Below are positions 1-6,021 of a stretch of 6,269 bases of DNA, in pieces (the first letter of the stretch is position 1; each line of letters starts with the position of its first letter). A model generated the notes under the pieces. The model had not been told where the DNA came from, did no database searches, and was given only the letters and a program-made list of their open reading frames with translations. Source of the DNA: a bacterium (lineage in GTDB: Bacteria; Dependentiae; Babeliae; Babeliales; RVW-14); assembly GCA_010027825.1 (NCBI GenBank), contig RGUK01000089.1, forward strand, positions 1 to 6,269, read 5' to 3'. Both the position numbers and the translations under genes were made by a program.

Positions 1-1486
1 CCAAGTATTGCTGAGCCAACATAGCCTTAGAGAACGATGGTGCGCCCTTAATCTCGGCAGTAAGCTCGGCATCAGTCCTCATCTCGAAGTTCTGAGGGTA
101 GCGGATAGCAGGGGACTGCCAAGAATCACCAAAACGCATCCGACCTATCATATTGATAGCGAACTCAAAGTCGGAAAAGACCACAGCAGAGAAGCTCAAA
201 AGGAAGCTATACAGCTCCTCCCGGTCAATAGCCTTACCAGTTGCTGTTTCCCTTCCGCTAATCTTCTCGTTGTTCATAACGTCAATAGACAAAAGCTCGA
301 AAGCCATCTGAATATTGGTTATCACTTGCTTGTTTAAGAAGTCAAGGATTTCGTGCTTAACGTCTATGAAGCCAGCAGGAGGGACTTGTATCTTGGTCTC
401 TGTTTCGGTTGTAAACCTATTGGGGGCTTGAATTTGATATACGGAAAGTGGCCCGAACATTCGCCTCGTTCCTGTTCCAGCACAATTCGAACAAGCAATC
501 GCCACCTTATCCTCAAAGCCCAAAGCCTCTTCAATCTGCCCACTTCCGTTACACTTGTCGCACTCATCCACATACTCCCACTTCTGCAAAAAAGCATGAG
601 AAAACTTGCTCATTTGTAAAGTAGAGAAGTCATTAACAGCTTGGTCAAGAGCAGGGATAGCAGGCGTATAAAACGATTGATAGTAGTAATCGCCATCCTC
701 TTGAACGCTAATCCCTCCCAAGCGAACACAAGGAAGTTGATTGAGGTTGTGGCGGTAGTATAATTCTATATCGAATATGTAATCACTCTTTCTGCCTACT
801 TGGGTGGCTACTTGAATCTCGTTGCGGTCAAATATGAAAAAGACCAATCCATCCTCAACCTCCTTCGAGCCATCAGAGCCAAGCGTAACCTTACTGCTGT
901 AATCAGCACGGATAATGGCATACTCCTCATCCTTCCAGGCCCATACCCTCTTGCTCTTAAAACAATGTGCCGTTGGCGTTACCTCAATAGTATCATTGAA
1001 AGTACCGTCCTCCAGATACTGTAAGTTCACTGGCATAATGCCTAAAACAGCATTGGGGTCAGTCAAGGTAACGAAGGTTACTATCTGCTGAAAGTAGGTT
1101 TCAATACTGCCAAACCTCGGGTACTCTTGATTGAAATACCGCTCCTGCTCAACGTTGGAAAACCTAATCTCGTAGTTCTGCCTATTCCAAACACGACCAG
1201 CCACATTAACAGCCTTATGGAAATAAGGAACGGTTATCGGCTTGTAGATGTTCTTTCGGTAGTTGAACTCGTGGGGCAACTCATTGGGAGCTTTCTCACG
1301 GAATAACTTTTCAGGAAAGGCATCATAGTCCGAGTGAACCCTAAGCCTCGAAGCCATTTCTACACACTCACGATAGGTAGGATAGAAGTTCGGAATGTAA
1401 TACTTGTCCGAACGCTTCTTCGTCTCGTAGGTAGCGTATTCCTTAGAAATCTTTTCAAGAAGCTCAGAGGCTTGTTCAAGAGTCAT
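1..1486 (-). CDS. Probable phage portal protein with DnaJ-like zinc-knuckle insertion, first 495 residues
   Basis: The frame runs without a stop from ATG 1486-1484 off the left edge. It starts MTLEQASELLEKISKEYATY. DPNAVLGIMP at 143-152 and NQLPCVRLGG at 249-258 are placed as in portal proteins of several phage groups. The helical segment from about 380 to 450, with SGRETATGKAIDREELYSFL (410-429), resembles the portal stem/wing region in which an SG motif is followed by a long helix, and IRYPQNFEMRTDAEL (461-475) continues the pattern. Between these, CDKCNGSG (309-316) and CSNCAGTG (332-339) form two CxxCxGxG units like half of a DnaJ zinc-binding domain, probably one four-cysteine zinc site. 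A portal forms the dodecameric ring at the DNA entry vertex and binds terminase and head-tail connectors. Another large virion protein remains possible; the family call rests on pattern memory only. Confidence 0.58.
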   Translation of the reverse strand, partial: MTLEQASELLEKISKEYATYETKKRSDKYYIPNFYPTYRECVEMASRLRVHSDYDAFPEKLFREKAPNELPHEFNYRKNIYKPITVPYFHKAVNVAGRVWNRQNYEIRFSNVEQERYFNQEYPRFGSIETYFQQIVTFVTLTDPNAVLGIMPVNLQYLEDGTFNDTIEVTPTAHCFKSKRVWAWKDEEYAIIRADYSSKVTLGSDGSKEVEDGLVFFIFDRNEIQVATQVGRKSDYIFDIELYYRHNLNQLPCVRLGGISVQEDGDYYYQSFYTPAIPALDQAVNDFSTLQMSKFSHAFLQKWEYVDECDKCNGSGQIEEALGFEDKVAIACSNCAGTGTRRMFGPLSVYQIQAPNRFTTETETKIQVPPAGFIDVKHEILDFLNKQVITNIQMAFELLSIDVMNNEKISGRETATGKAIDREELYSFLLSFSAVVFSDFEFAINMIGRMRFGDSWQSPAIRYPQNFEMRTDAELTAEIKGAPSFSKAMLAQQYL

Positions 1487-1492
1487 CTTGAA

Positions 1493-1512
1493 CCTCCCCT
1501 TCTTCCTCCTCT
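1493..1512 (-). promoter_or_regulatory. Purine-only tract with two Shine-Dalgarno-like cores before the portal-like gene
   Basis: The minus strand carries 20 consecutive purines here. GAGGAGG lies at 1511-1505 and GGGGAGG at 1499-1493, the latter six bases before the ATG at 1486. This fixes the start of the portal-like gene, which is also bounded by an in-frame TAG at 1513-1511. It is by far the strongest ribosome-binding site in the window; the other genes show weak or no such sites. An ATG immediately followed by that TAG sits just upstream (1516-1511). Confidence 0.6.
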
Positions 1513-1542
1513 ACATTTACACATATCGTAAAGTTTATGCTA

Positions 1543-1550
1543 CAAAGGTA
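1543..1550 (-). promoter_or_regulatory. Candidate promoter (-7 box TACCTTTG) for the portal-like gene
   Basis: TACCTTTG on the minus strand matches TAnnTTTG exactly. It sits 8 bases after the methyltransferase stop and about 56 bases before the ATG at 1486. A TTG lies a little upstream but too close to serve as a canonical -33 element. The gap is 72 bases and contains no recognisable terminator, so the portal-like gene may also be read from the cassette upstream. Confidence 0.4.
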
Positions 1551-1558
1551 GTAATAAC

Positions 1559-2173
1559 TCAATTTGTTGTTTTTTCTACAAAACGGCTATTAGCCAGCAG
1601 TACATCGCTCTCCCATGCGGCAATAACATCCCAATCATCACCTATCAGATTTAAGATAGGCTCAATCCTCGACCTGCCAAACATATCGGTTAAATTGCCC
1701 CACTTAACGAACATAAAACTCGTAGAACCCACCGAAGCAAGGCAGTTCCTTACAACACCCAACTCGGATTCATACCAATCAATCCAAAGCAAGTCAATGT
1801 AAGTATGTCCATAACTCCTAAGATATGATTCAAGAGAAACGGTCTTCACCTCTATCATCTTTCGGTAAGTAACCGAAGGAGGCATCCCCTCGGTATAACT
1901 TGTAGTCCTGTTGTAAGCATACCGATCACCCTCCATCGGAATCCACATATTCGTAACTCCATCCTTCTCCATAACCGCGCTGTAATTCATAACCACATTA
2001 CTCGGTAAGTTAGGTATCACCTTACTCGCGTAAGGCTCAAAAGCATGAACAGTTGAACTCGGTATCTCGGCTAACTTCTTAGTAACCGAGCCATCCCTCG
2101 CGTTTATTTCGACTATCAGAATGTCCTCAATGTCCTTGAATGATTGGGTTACAATGTCGATTGCTTGCTGCAT
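1559..2173 (-). CDS. FkbM-type SAM-dependent methyltransferase, small and divergent
   Basis: This is a 204-residue protein from ATG 2173-2171 to TGA 1561-1559. A TTG at 2230 would add 19 residues and deepen the overlap with the preceding gene; the ATG is preferred because it has a weak AAAGAG five bases upstream and gives the usual short lead into motif I. Motif I is VEINARDGSV (21-30), followed by HAFEP (43-47), the acidic end of strand 2 in FkbM enzymes. The family's VxTLDxxL segment appears as VKTVSLESYL (109-118), and the kiDvEGxE segment as WIDWYESEL (130-138), keeping D132 and the distal Glu but losing EG. FkbM enzymes methylate hydroxyls on sugars and polyketides, so with two glycosyltransferases immediately upstream (25-base overlap) a sugar O-methyl cap is the natural inference. 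The protein is at the short end for the family, and activity is unproven given the changed motif. Confidence 0.6.
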   Translation of the reverse strand: MQQAIDIVTQSFKDIEDILIVEINARDGSVTKKLAEIPSSTVHAFEPYASKVIPNLPSNVVMNYSAVMEKDGVTNMWIPMEGDRYAYNRTTSYTEGMPPSVTYRKMIEVKTVSLESYLRSYGHTYIDLLWIDWYESELGVVRNCLASVGSTSFMFVKWGNLTDMFGRSRIEPILNLIGDDWDVIAAWESDVLLANSRFVEKTTN

Positions 2174-3024
2174 ATAAACTCTTTTATCTTTTCGTATAGG
2201 TTGTAGTTGGCAAGGTACTTCTTCTTCCAAGACAAAATTAGAGGATAAACCTCCTCGTACTTTACACTCGCCAAAATATCTTCTATCTCCTTAATAGCCG
2301 CCTTCGGATTGTCATACCGAACAAGCGGTATCGCAAAGGGAATATAGGCAGTAATCGTAGAACAACCTACATAAATCGGTATGCAAGAGCATAAAACAGC
2401 ATCCAAGACCTCATCAGACATATATCCATCCCATATCCCCCCTTCCATACAAACCGAGAACTCAAAAGGAATCAACCCATTAGCCTTGTTGGATAACTCC
2501 CCCTTCACACCCTTAAAGTTCAAGCCCCTGCCATACACAGAGCCTATCCCACTCGTTGCTATCGCCTTGGCAATATTCATACGATAATCGTAAAAGCCAC
2601 CACTTGTAGCACTCAAAACCATCCCCAACTTATGCGTTTTTGAGGGCAAAACCATATAATCTTCTATCTCACCTTCCAGGTGGTAGAAAACACCCATAGG
2701 AAAGTGCCTAACATCGCCTCTAAGACCATAACTCTCGGCAGAGCCACAAGTGTATACCCTAAGACAATAATCGCTTAAAATCCTATCAAAATGCGTGCTA
2801 TCAGGAGGCTCAGTTATAAAGCCAAGAGTGCGTTCTTTCGGAGTAAGTATTTCGTTGTCCCCCTTGTGGTCAAAGACTACCGCATAGTCATAGGAGTCAT
2901 CGGTTACGAACATCATCGTATCTCGAAGTTGCTTCGCCCCCATAAACTGGTCGATAATCTTATCGTGGAGGGCAAAGGAAGTTGCCCAATCAGAAAATGC
3001 GCGTATCTTAATCTGCTTACCCAC
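2149..3024 (-). CDS. GT10-like (fucosyltransferase-type) glycosyltransferase, divergent
   Basis: This is a 291-residue protein with a GTG start at 3024-3022 and a TAA stop at 2151-2149. The GTG overlaps the stop of the preceding gene by eight bases and is preceded by a purine-rich GAGGGTGG. The N-terminal half carries LGFITEPPD (67-75), like the EP segment of phage and bacterial GT10 enzymes. The C-terminal half has the family layout: YRMNIAKAI (147-155), VYGRG (163-167), FEFSVCMEG (187-195) in place of the usual YKF...EN, then YMSDEVLDAV (201-210) in place of Y(I/V)TEK, and IPIYVG (215-220). The missing Asn after Glu and the Lys-to-Glu change mean the donor may not be GDP-fucose, or that activity is altered. 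It probably acts after the GT-A enzyme on the same glycan. The family call is fairly secure; the substrate is unknown. Confidence 0.68.
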   Translation of the reverse strand: MGKQIKIRAFSDWATSFALHDKIIDQFMGAKQLRDTMMFVTDDSYDYAVVFDHKGDNEILTPKERTLGFITEPPDSTHFDRILSDYCLRVYTCGSAESYGLRGDVRHFPMGVFYHLEGEIEDYMVLPSKTHKLGMVLSATSGGFYDYRMNIAKAIATSGIGSVYGRGLNFKGVKGELSNKANGLIPFEFSVCMEGGIWDGYMSDEVLDAVLCSCIPIYVGCSTITAYIPFAIPLVRYDNPKAAIKEIEDILASVKYEEVYPLILSWKKKYLANYNLYEKIKEFICSKQSTL

Positions 3025-3883
3025 GATTTATACCACCCTCAATAATGCGATGTTTGTTGGCGTACTTGCCCTTCATAAGAGGCAGTATTTTGTACTCGTG
3101 AGCCATAGAGAAGGTAGCACAAACGTTCCTCATAACCTTATCGCACCTATCAATGGCTTTTAATGGAATCATCCCCTTCGGGCCAAATAAAGCAACCATT
3201 CTTGCCCCACCTATCTCTTGGTCATAGTTCGAAGTTCTTCCAAAGAACCTAATCGGGTCTCCAAAGTCAAGGTATGGATTTACCTTCAAGTCGGCACAAG
3301 CAACGGTCATCGCAAGTTCGTCCGGGTAGGACTGCCCCCAAGGCATCGAAAGATTGGAAGCAGGAAGCCCCTCAAACATAGCCTTCATAGCCCTCTCAAA
3401 GAACTTGGTTAGCTCCTTGCCAGTCCTCATAAACATAAACGAAGAGTTCATTCCGTAGATAACAGCATCGGCAGATAAGCCATTGTAGTGCCGTATGTCG
3501 GATTCAGATGCCCATAAGTGCCCACTCTGTAAAATGTAGTAATACCCCTTAGCTTTCTCGCAGTTCTCTACTATATCCCCAAATGGAGCTATGCAGATAA
3601 CATCCACATCGAGGTATAGGCAAGCACCTTTGTCGAGGTACTTGTGAATATTGAGCTTAGCCTTCCCAGGATGAAATACCCCATTGTGGGTAGTATCATC
3701 GGCATCCATACAAATGCTCTTATCGAAAATCCAAGACTTAGATTCGTGTAGCTTGTGCTTCCCATCATGCAGGAGCGTTATCTGAACACCTTGGTTAAAG
3801 TGCTTGATAGATGCCGCTGCATTGAAAGCCATCTGATAGTATTCCTTTTTGTTTAAGGCAAGAAGGACTATTGGCGTATTCAT
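3017..3883 (-). CDS. GT-A fold glycosyltransferase (GT8-like)
   Basis: This is a 288-residue protein starting at ATG 3883-3881 and ending at TAA 3019-3017. An in-frame GTG at 3910 was rejected because it lies inside the terminator stem and would add residues encoded by the T run. The N-terminus (MNTPIVLLALNKKEYYQMAF) is the first strand and helix of a nucleotide-diphospho-sugar binding fold. HPGKAKL at about 71-77 is followed by LYLDVDVICIAP with the metal-binding DxD at 92-94. NSSFMFMRTG near 146-155 and SYPDELAM near 185-192 match the acceptor-side positions of GT8-type and related enzymes. It should transfer a sugar from a nucleotide donor with a divalent metal ion; donor and acceptor cannot be read from the sequence. 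There is no membrane segment, so it acts in the cytoplasm. It overlaps the next gene by eight bases and is probably cotranscribed with the two genes that follow. Confidence 0.75.
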   Translation of the reverse strand: MNTPIVLLALNKKEYYQMAFNAAASIKHFNQGVQITLLHDGKHKLHESKSWIFDKSICMDADDTTHNGVFHPGKAKLNIHKYLDKGACLYLDVDVICIAPFGDIVENCEKAKGYYYILQSGHLWASESDIRHYNGLSADAVIYGMNSSFMFMRTGKELTKFFERAMKAMFEGLPASNLSMPWGQSYPDELAMTVACADLKVNPYLDFGDPIRFFGRTSNYDQEIGGARMVALFGPKGMIPLKAIDRCDKVMRNVCATFSMAHEYKILPLMKGKYANKHRIIEGGINRG

Positions 3884-3887
3884 AGGG

Positions 3888-3895
3888 CAAAAGTA
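3888..3895 (-). promoter_or_regulatory. Candidate promoter (-7 box TACTTTTG) for the glycosyltransferase cassette
   Basis: TACTTTTG on the minus strand matches TAnnTTTG exactly and starts on the last T of the terminator T run. Only four bases (CCCT) separate it from the ATG at 3883. Transcription would then begin at or within a few bases of the start codon, giving a leaderless or almost leaderless message. No -33 element is visible, and the position where it would lie is occupied by the terminator stem and T run. The call is tentative; read-through from upstream is the alternative source of expression. Confidence 0.33.
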
Positions 3896-3924
3896 AAAAA
3901 AAAGAGCCACTCATTTGTGGCTCT
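3895..3924 (-). terminator. Strong rho-independent terminator after the 196-residue gene
   Basis: Read on the minus strand, AGAGCCAC (3924-3917) pairs perfectly with GTGGCTCT (3910-3903) around the six-base loop AAATGA. A run of nine T (3903-3895) follows. The hairpin begins 25 bases past the TAA of the 196-residue gene. On the plus strand the stem is not followed by a T run, so it acts in one direction only. It separates the structural transcript from the glycosyltransferase cassette. Confidence 0.88.
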
Positions 3925-3948
3925 AATTTGAAAGATGAGGATGAAAGA

Positions 3949-4539
3949 TTAAGGAGCAGGGGTAACGTCAAAGAAAGTAGGAGGAGCAGGAAACTTCTGA
4001 ATACAAGCACCGACAGGGATGTAGGCAGTAGCCGAAACCTCGAACATTTGAAGAGCACGGTCATTGTCCGGAATCATCAACGCAGCACGGTAGTTCGTAG
4101 GGAAGTTAATCAACATAACCTCATCGCTACCACACAAGTACAAAGCCAAATAGGTAGTACGAGTGTTAAGGTCGCAATAGAAATCCGTGTTGCCACCTGT
4201 AAATGAACTTCCAGAAGAAGCACCAGTAGCATTGGCATCCTGCCAAGTACAAGTCCAGTTGAAACCTACAAGAACGTTTTCAGGTCCACAAGCAATCGGG
4301 TTGGGAACTTCAACAGCAGCAGGACTTGCAACAGTGCCTTTAATCTGTCGGATAGGTTTTACGCTACCAGCAGAAGCCCAAGTAGTCCAAGTAGCATCCA
4401 AGGATAGGTTTGGACTTCCATCTAAATCTAAATCACAATTCAAGATAGCGGCAGCGGAAATGCCGCCAAGTTTATAGTCCCCACAGACTACTATCTCGTG
4501 GTCTGGGAGTTCAGAACAATCATAAGAGCAAAAAGCCAT
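3949..4539 (-). CDS. Small cysteine-rich virion protein, tail-tube-like (putative)
   Basis: This is a 196-residue protein with an ATG start at 4539-4537 and a TAA stop at 3951-3949. No Shine-Dalgarno sequence is present; instead an A-rich run directly precedes the ATG, a common pattern in Bacteroidota. No signal peptide, membrane helix or catalytic motif is seen. The pattern is beta-rich: an N-terminal segment with KLGGISA (23-29), a central CGPENVLVGFNWTCTW (84-99), FYCDLNTRTTYLALYLC (120-136), and a late IPDNDRALQMFEVSATAYIP (156-175). Nine cysteines (4, 8, 19, 35, 84, 97, 122, 136, 179) are unusual for this size. The gene follows the tail-like protein and is bracketed by a promoter candidate and a strong terminator, implying a separately and highly expressed product. 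A major tail-tube protein fits the size and arrangement; a head decoration or minor capsid protein is the main alternative. Confidence 0.5.
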   Translation of the reverse strand: MAFCSYDCSELPDHEIVVCGDYKLGGISAAAILNCDLDLDGSPNLSLDATWTTWASAGSVKPIRQIKGTVASPAAVEVPNPIACGPENVLVGFNWTCTWQDANATGASSGSSFTGGNTDFYCDLNTRTTYLALYLCGSDEVMLINFPTNYRAALMIPDNDRALQMFEVSATAYIPVGACIQKFPAPPTFFDVTPAP

Positions 4540-4560
4540 TTTTTTAAGTTTAAGAAGTTT

Positions 4561-4593
4561 GGTTTCGAGGAACTTTATATGGTAGCCTCAACC
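4561..4593 (-). other. Possible 5'-leader hairpin upstream of the 196-residue gene
   Basis: Within the leader, GGTTGAGG (4593-4586) can pair with CCTC (4570-4567) and AACC (4564-4561). This gives two four-base helices separated by a two-base bulge, closed by a 15-base loop, with one further pair at the base (4594 with 4560). It could protect the 5' end of an abundant messenger RNA. The pairing is modest and could be chance. Confidence 0.22.
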
Positions 4594-4607
4594 ACAACAA
4601 CGACACG

Positions 4608-4615
4608 CAAATATA
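4608..4615 (-). promoter_or_regulatory. Candidate Bacteroidota-type promoter (-7 box TATATTTG) for the 196-residue gene
   Basis: On the minus strand TATATTTG matches the Bacteroidota sigma-ABfr -7 consensus TAnnTTTG exactly. It lies just after the TAG stop (4620-4618) of the preceding gene and 68 bases before the ATG at 4539, leaving a leader of about 60 bases. I see no clear TTG-type -33 element at the usual distance. The call rests on the -7 match and its placement in a gap. Confidence 0.45.
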
Positions 4616-4617
4616 CG

Positions 4618-6021
4618 CTAAATACACATATTCTTTTTTAGGTCTTGGGTCTTAGCCTCAACCTCCAAGCTCACAGGAGCAAGGCGGCTCATACGAATGT
4701 ATGTTGGAGTGTATTCGGTAGTTCTTGTAAAGAAATTATCATCCACGCTGTAAAGGGCATCTTCCAATAAGAAGTTGTCGTGCCTACAAGCAATACTCAA
4801 AGCATCGTGAACGTACTCTGGAACTCTGCCCGTATTGAAGGAAAGAGCCTTCCTCCTTTCAGCATAAACAACCCTCTTTCTGCCAAGCGAATCTTGATAG
4901 GAAACCATAGTCCCATCGTACTTGGCATCTCGTACATTCCCGGGAAGCCTCATATGCTGAGTGAACGTAGGACTTGTAGCAGGGTAGTAGAACCCGAATC
5001 CGAAGGCATCCTCCGTAGTGGTAACGTCTTGGTAGTATTCAATACTAACCGTTCCACAAGGGTCGAGGATGGGCTTTATGCATACAGACTCAAATACTTG
5101 TTGCTCGCACTCATCGCAACAATGCCCTGCGGCTATGTTTATCTTCATGCAGTTATCTACATACAAAGAAAATGGCGAATTGGCAGGGGATACAATCGGC
5201 TGTTCCGGTATCCCATCTATCTGATAAACCCCTGTAATGTAATAGGTCTCACCATCTATCGTTCCGAAGTTGTAGTGGATTAAGTTAAAAGCACCCGCCC
5301 ATTCGTTAGGAGTTCCGTTAGCGGTTACTATGTTTAATGGCACTACATTACAAGCGGTGTATGTGGCAAACGTAATCTGAGACGTACAAGGAACGGGTGG
5401 GTCAACCTCAATATCACAAAAAGTTGGAGGAACAGTTTCAGTTCCGTTTACCTTTAAGCTTATAATGTCATCCAAAATATCCGAAAACACTACCGTACTG
5501 CACTTTTCAAGTTCATCAGGACTGTTTATCGTTATAGTTCTCGTTTGAGCAGGAGTGTTTGTCCCTGAAATTTCAAAGAAAATATGAACAGGATAAACAC
5601 GAGAAGATTCACATCCCTCACATTCCGTATCCCAATCCACGCAGTATGTAAACACGAGCGGGCAATATCTTAAAACAGGGAAATCCGTAAACTCCACAAA
5701 TGAATTAGTCATATCCGCAGCTGTCGGCCCGAAATCTATCGTTATAGAGCCATCAACATTAAATGTGGTCTTGGCATTTTCCTCTCTACCTATTACAGCG
5801 GCAGATACGTCAATGGGACACATATCCTCTGCCGCAAGGCTTCCCTCTATCGAGAAGCTGAAATAATCAACGGAGCGATAGTAGTAAGAACCAGAATCTA
5901 AATACCGCTCGAATAACATCGGAGAGCAGTAGTCCGAAGGAGGGCAGTCAGGGCATTCGGCTTCCCCCAAAGGAAGCAACTGCCAGTCAAGGGGCTGATT
6001 CGGTGTAGCTTGTAAACTCAT
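4618..6021 (-). CDS. Cysteine-rich phage tail/baseplate-type structural protein (putative)
   Basis: This is a 467-residue protein with an ATG start at 6021-6019, overlapping the preceding stop by four bases, and a TAG stop at 4620-4618. It has no signal peptide or membrane helix. The first 320 residues look like beta-rich, Thr/Pro/Asp-rich modules. They hold 18 of the protein's 20 cysteines, including CPDC at 23-26, CEGC at 134-137 and HCCDEC at 300-305. Residues 355-466 form a distinct module: RLPGNVRDAKY near 358, a basic stretch SLGRKR, then PEYVHDALSIACRHDNFLL (about 401-419), ending in KKNMC. From memory this C-terminal organisation resembles uncharacterised tail-associated proteins of Bacteroidota prophages, and I could not verify that. 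Genome position and lack of enzymatic motifs favour a virion component. The cysteine richness is odd for a cytoplasmically assembled particle and suggests metal binding or late disulphide formation. Confidence 0.6.
   Translation of the reverse strand: MSLQATPNQPLDWQLLPLGEAECPDCPPSDYCSPMLFERYLDSGSYYYRSVDYFSFSIEGSLAAEDMCPIDVSAAVIGREENAKTTFNVDGSITIDFGPTAADMTNSFVEFTDFPVLRYCPLVFTYCVDWDTECEGCESSRVYPVHIFFEISGTNTPAQTRTITINSPDELEKCSTVVFSDILDDIISLKVNGTETVPPTFCDIEVDPPVPCTSQITFATYTACNVVPLNIVTANGTPNEWAGAFNLIHYNFGTIDGETYYITGVYQIDGIPEQPIVSPANSPFSLYVDNCMKINIAAGHCCDECEQQVFESVCIKPILDPCGTVSIEYYQDVTTTEDAFGFGFYYPATSPTFTQHMRLPGNVRDAKYDGTMVSYQDSLGRKRVVYAERRKALSFNTGRVPEYVHDALSIACRHDNFLLEDALYSVDDNFFTRTTEYTPTYIRMSRLAPVSLEVEAKTQDLKKNMCI

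Noticed and set aside
8..1024. Several plus-strand open frames of 74-109 residues and a minus-strand frame at 364-597
   Set aside because: A single continuous minus-strand frame from 1486 to the left edge explains the region. I checked every codon and found no stop, and the product has coherent portal-like and zinc-motif features that the short frames lack.
1530..1562. Imperfect hairpin around CTAC/GTAG after the methyltransferase stop, as a possible terminator
   Set aside because: The core stem is only four base pairs with mismatches beyond it and no T run follows, so it is not a credible intrinsic terminator.
2174..2230. TTG at 2230 as the start of the methyltransferase
   Set aside because: It would create an 82-base overlap with the preceding gene and add a non-conserved leader. 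The ATG at 2173 fits better.
3884..3910. GTG at 3910 as the start of the GT-A glycosyltransferase
   Set aside because: It falls inside the terminator stem and would encode Phe-rich residues from the T run. The ATG at 3883 begins right at the first strand of the fold.
3795..4064. Minus-strand frame with a hydrophobic Leu-rich stretch, a possible small membrane protein such as a holin
   Set aside because: It runs across the terminator and overlaps the ends of two well-supported genes in another frame. The hydrophobic run comes from CT-rich sequence, and no ribosome-binding site is present.
4780..5283. Plus-strand open frame of 167 residues
   Set aside because: It lies wholly inside the 467-residue minus-strand gene, its translation shows no fold-like pattern, and it has no promoter or ribosome-binding site. 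It is a shadow frame.
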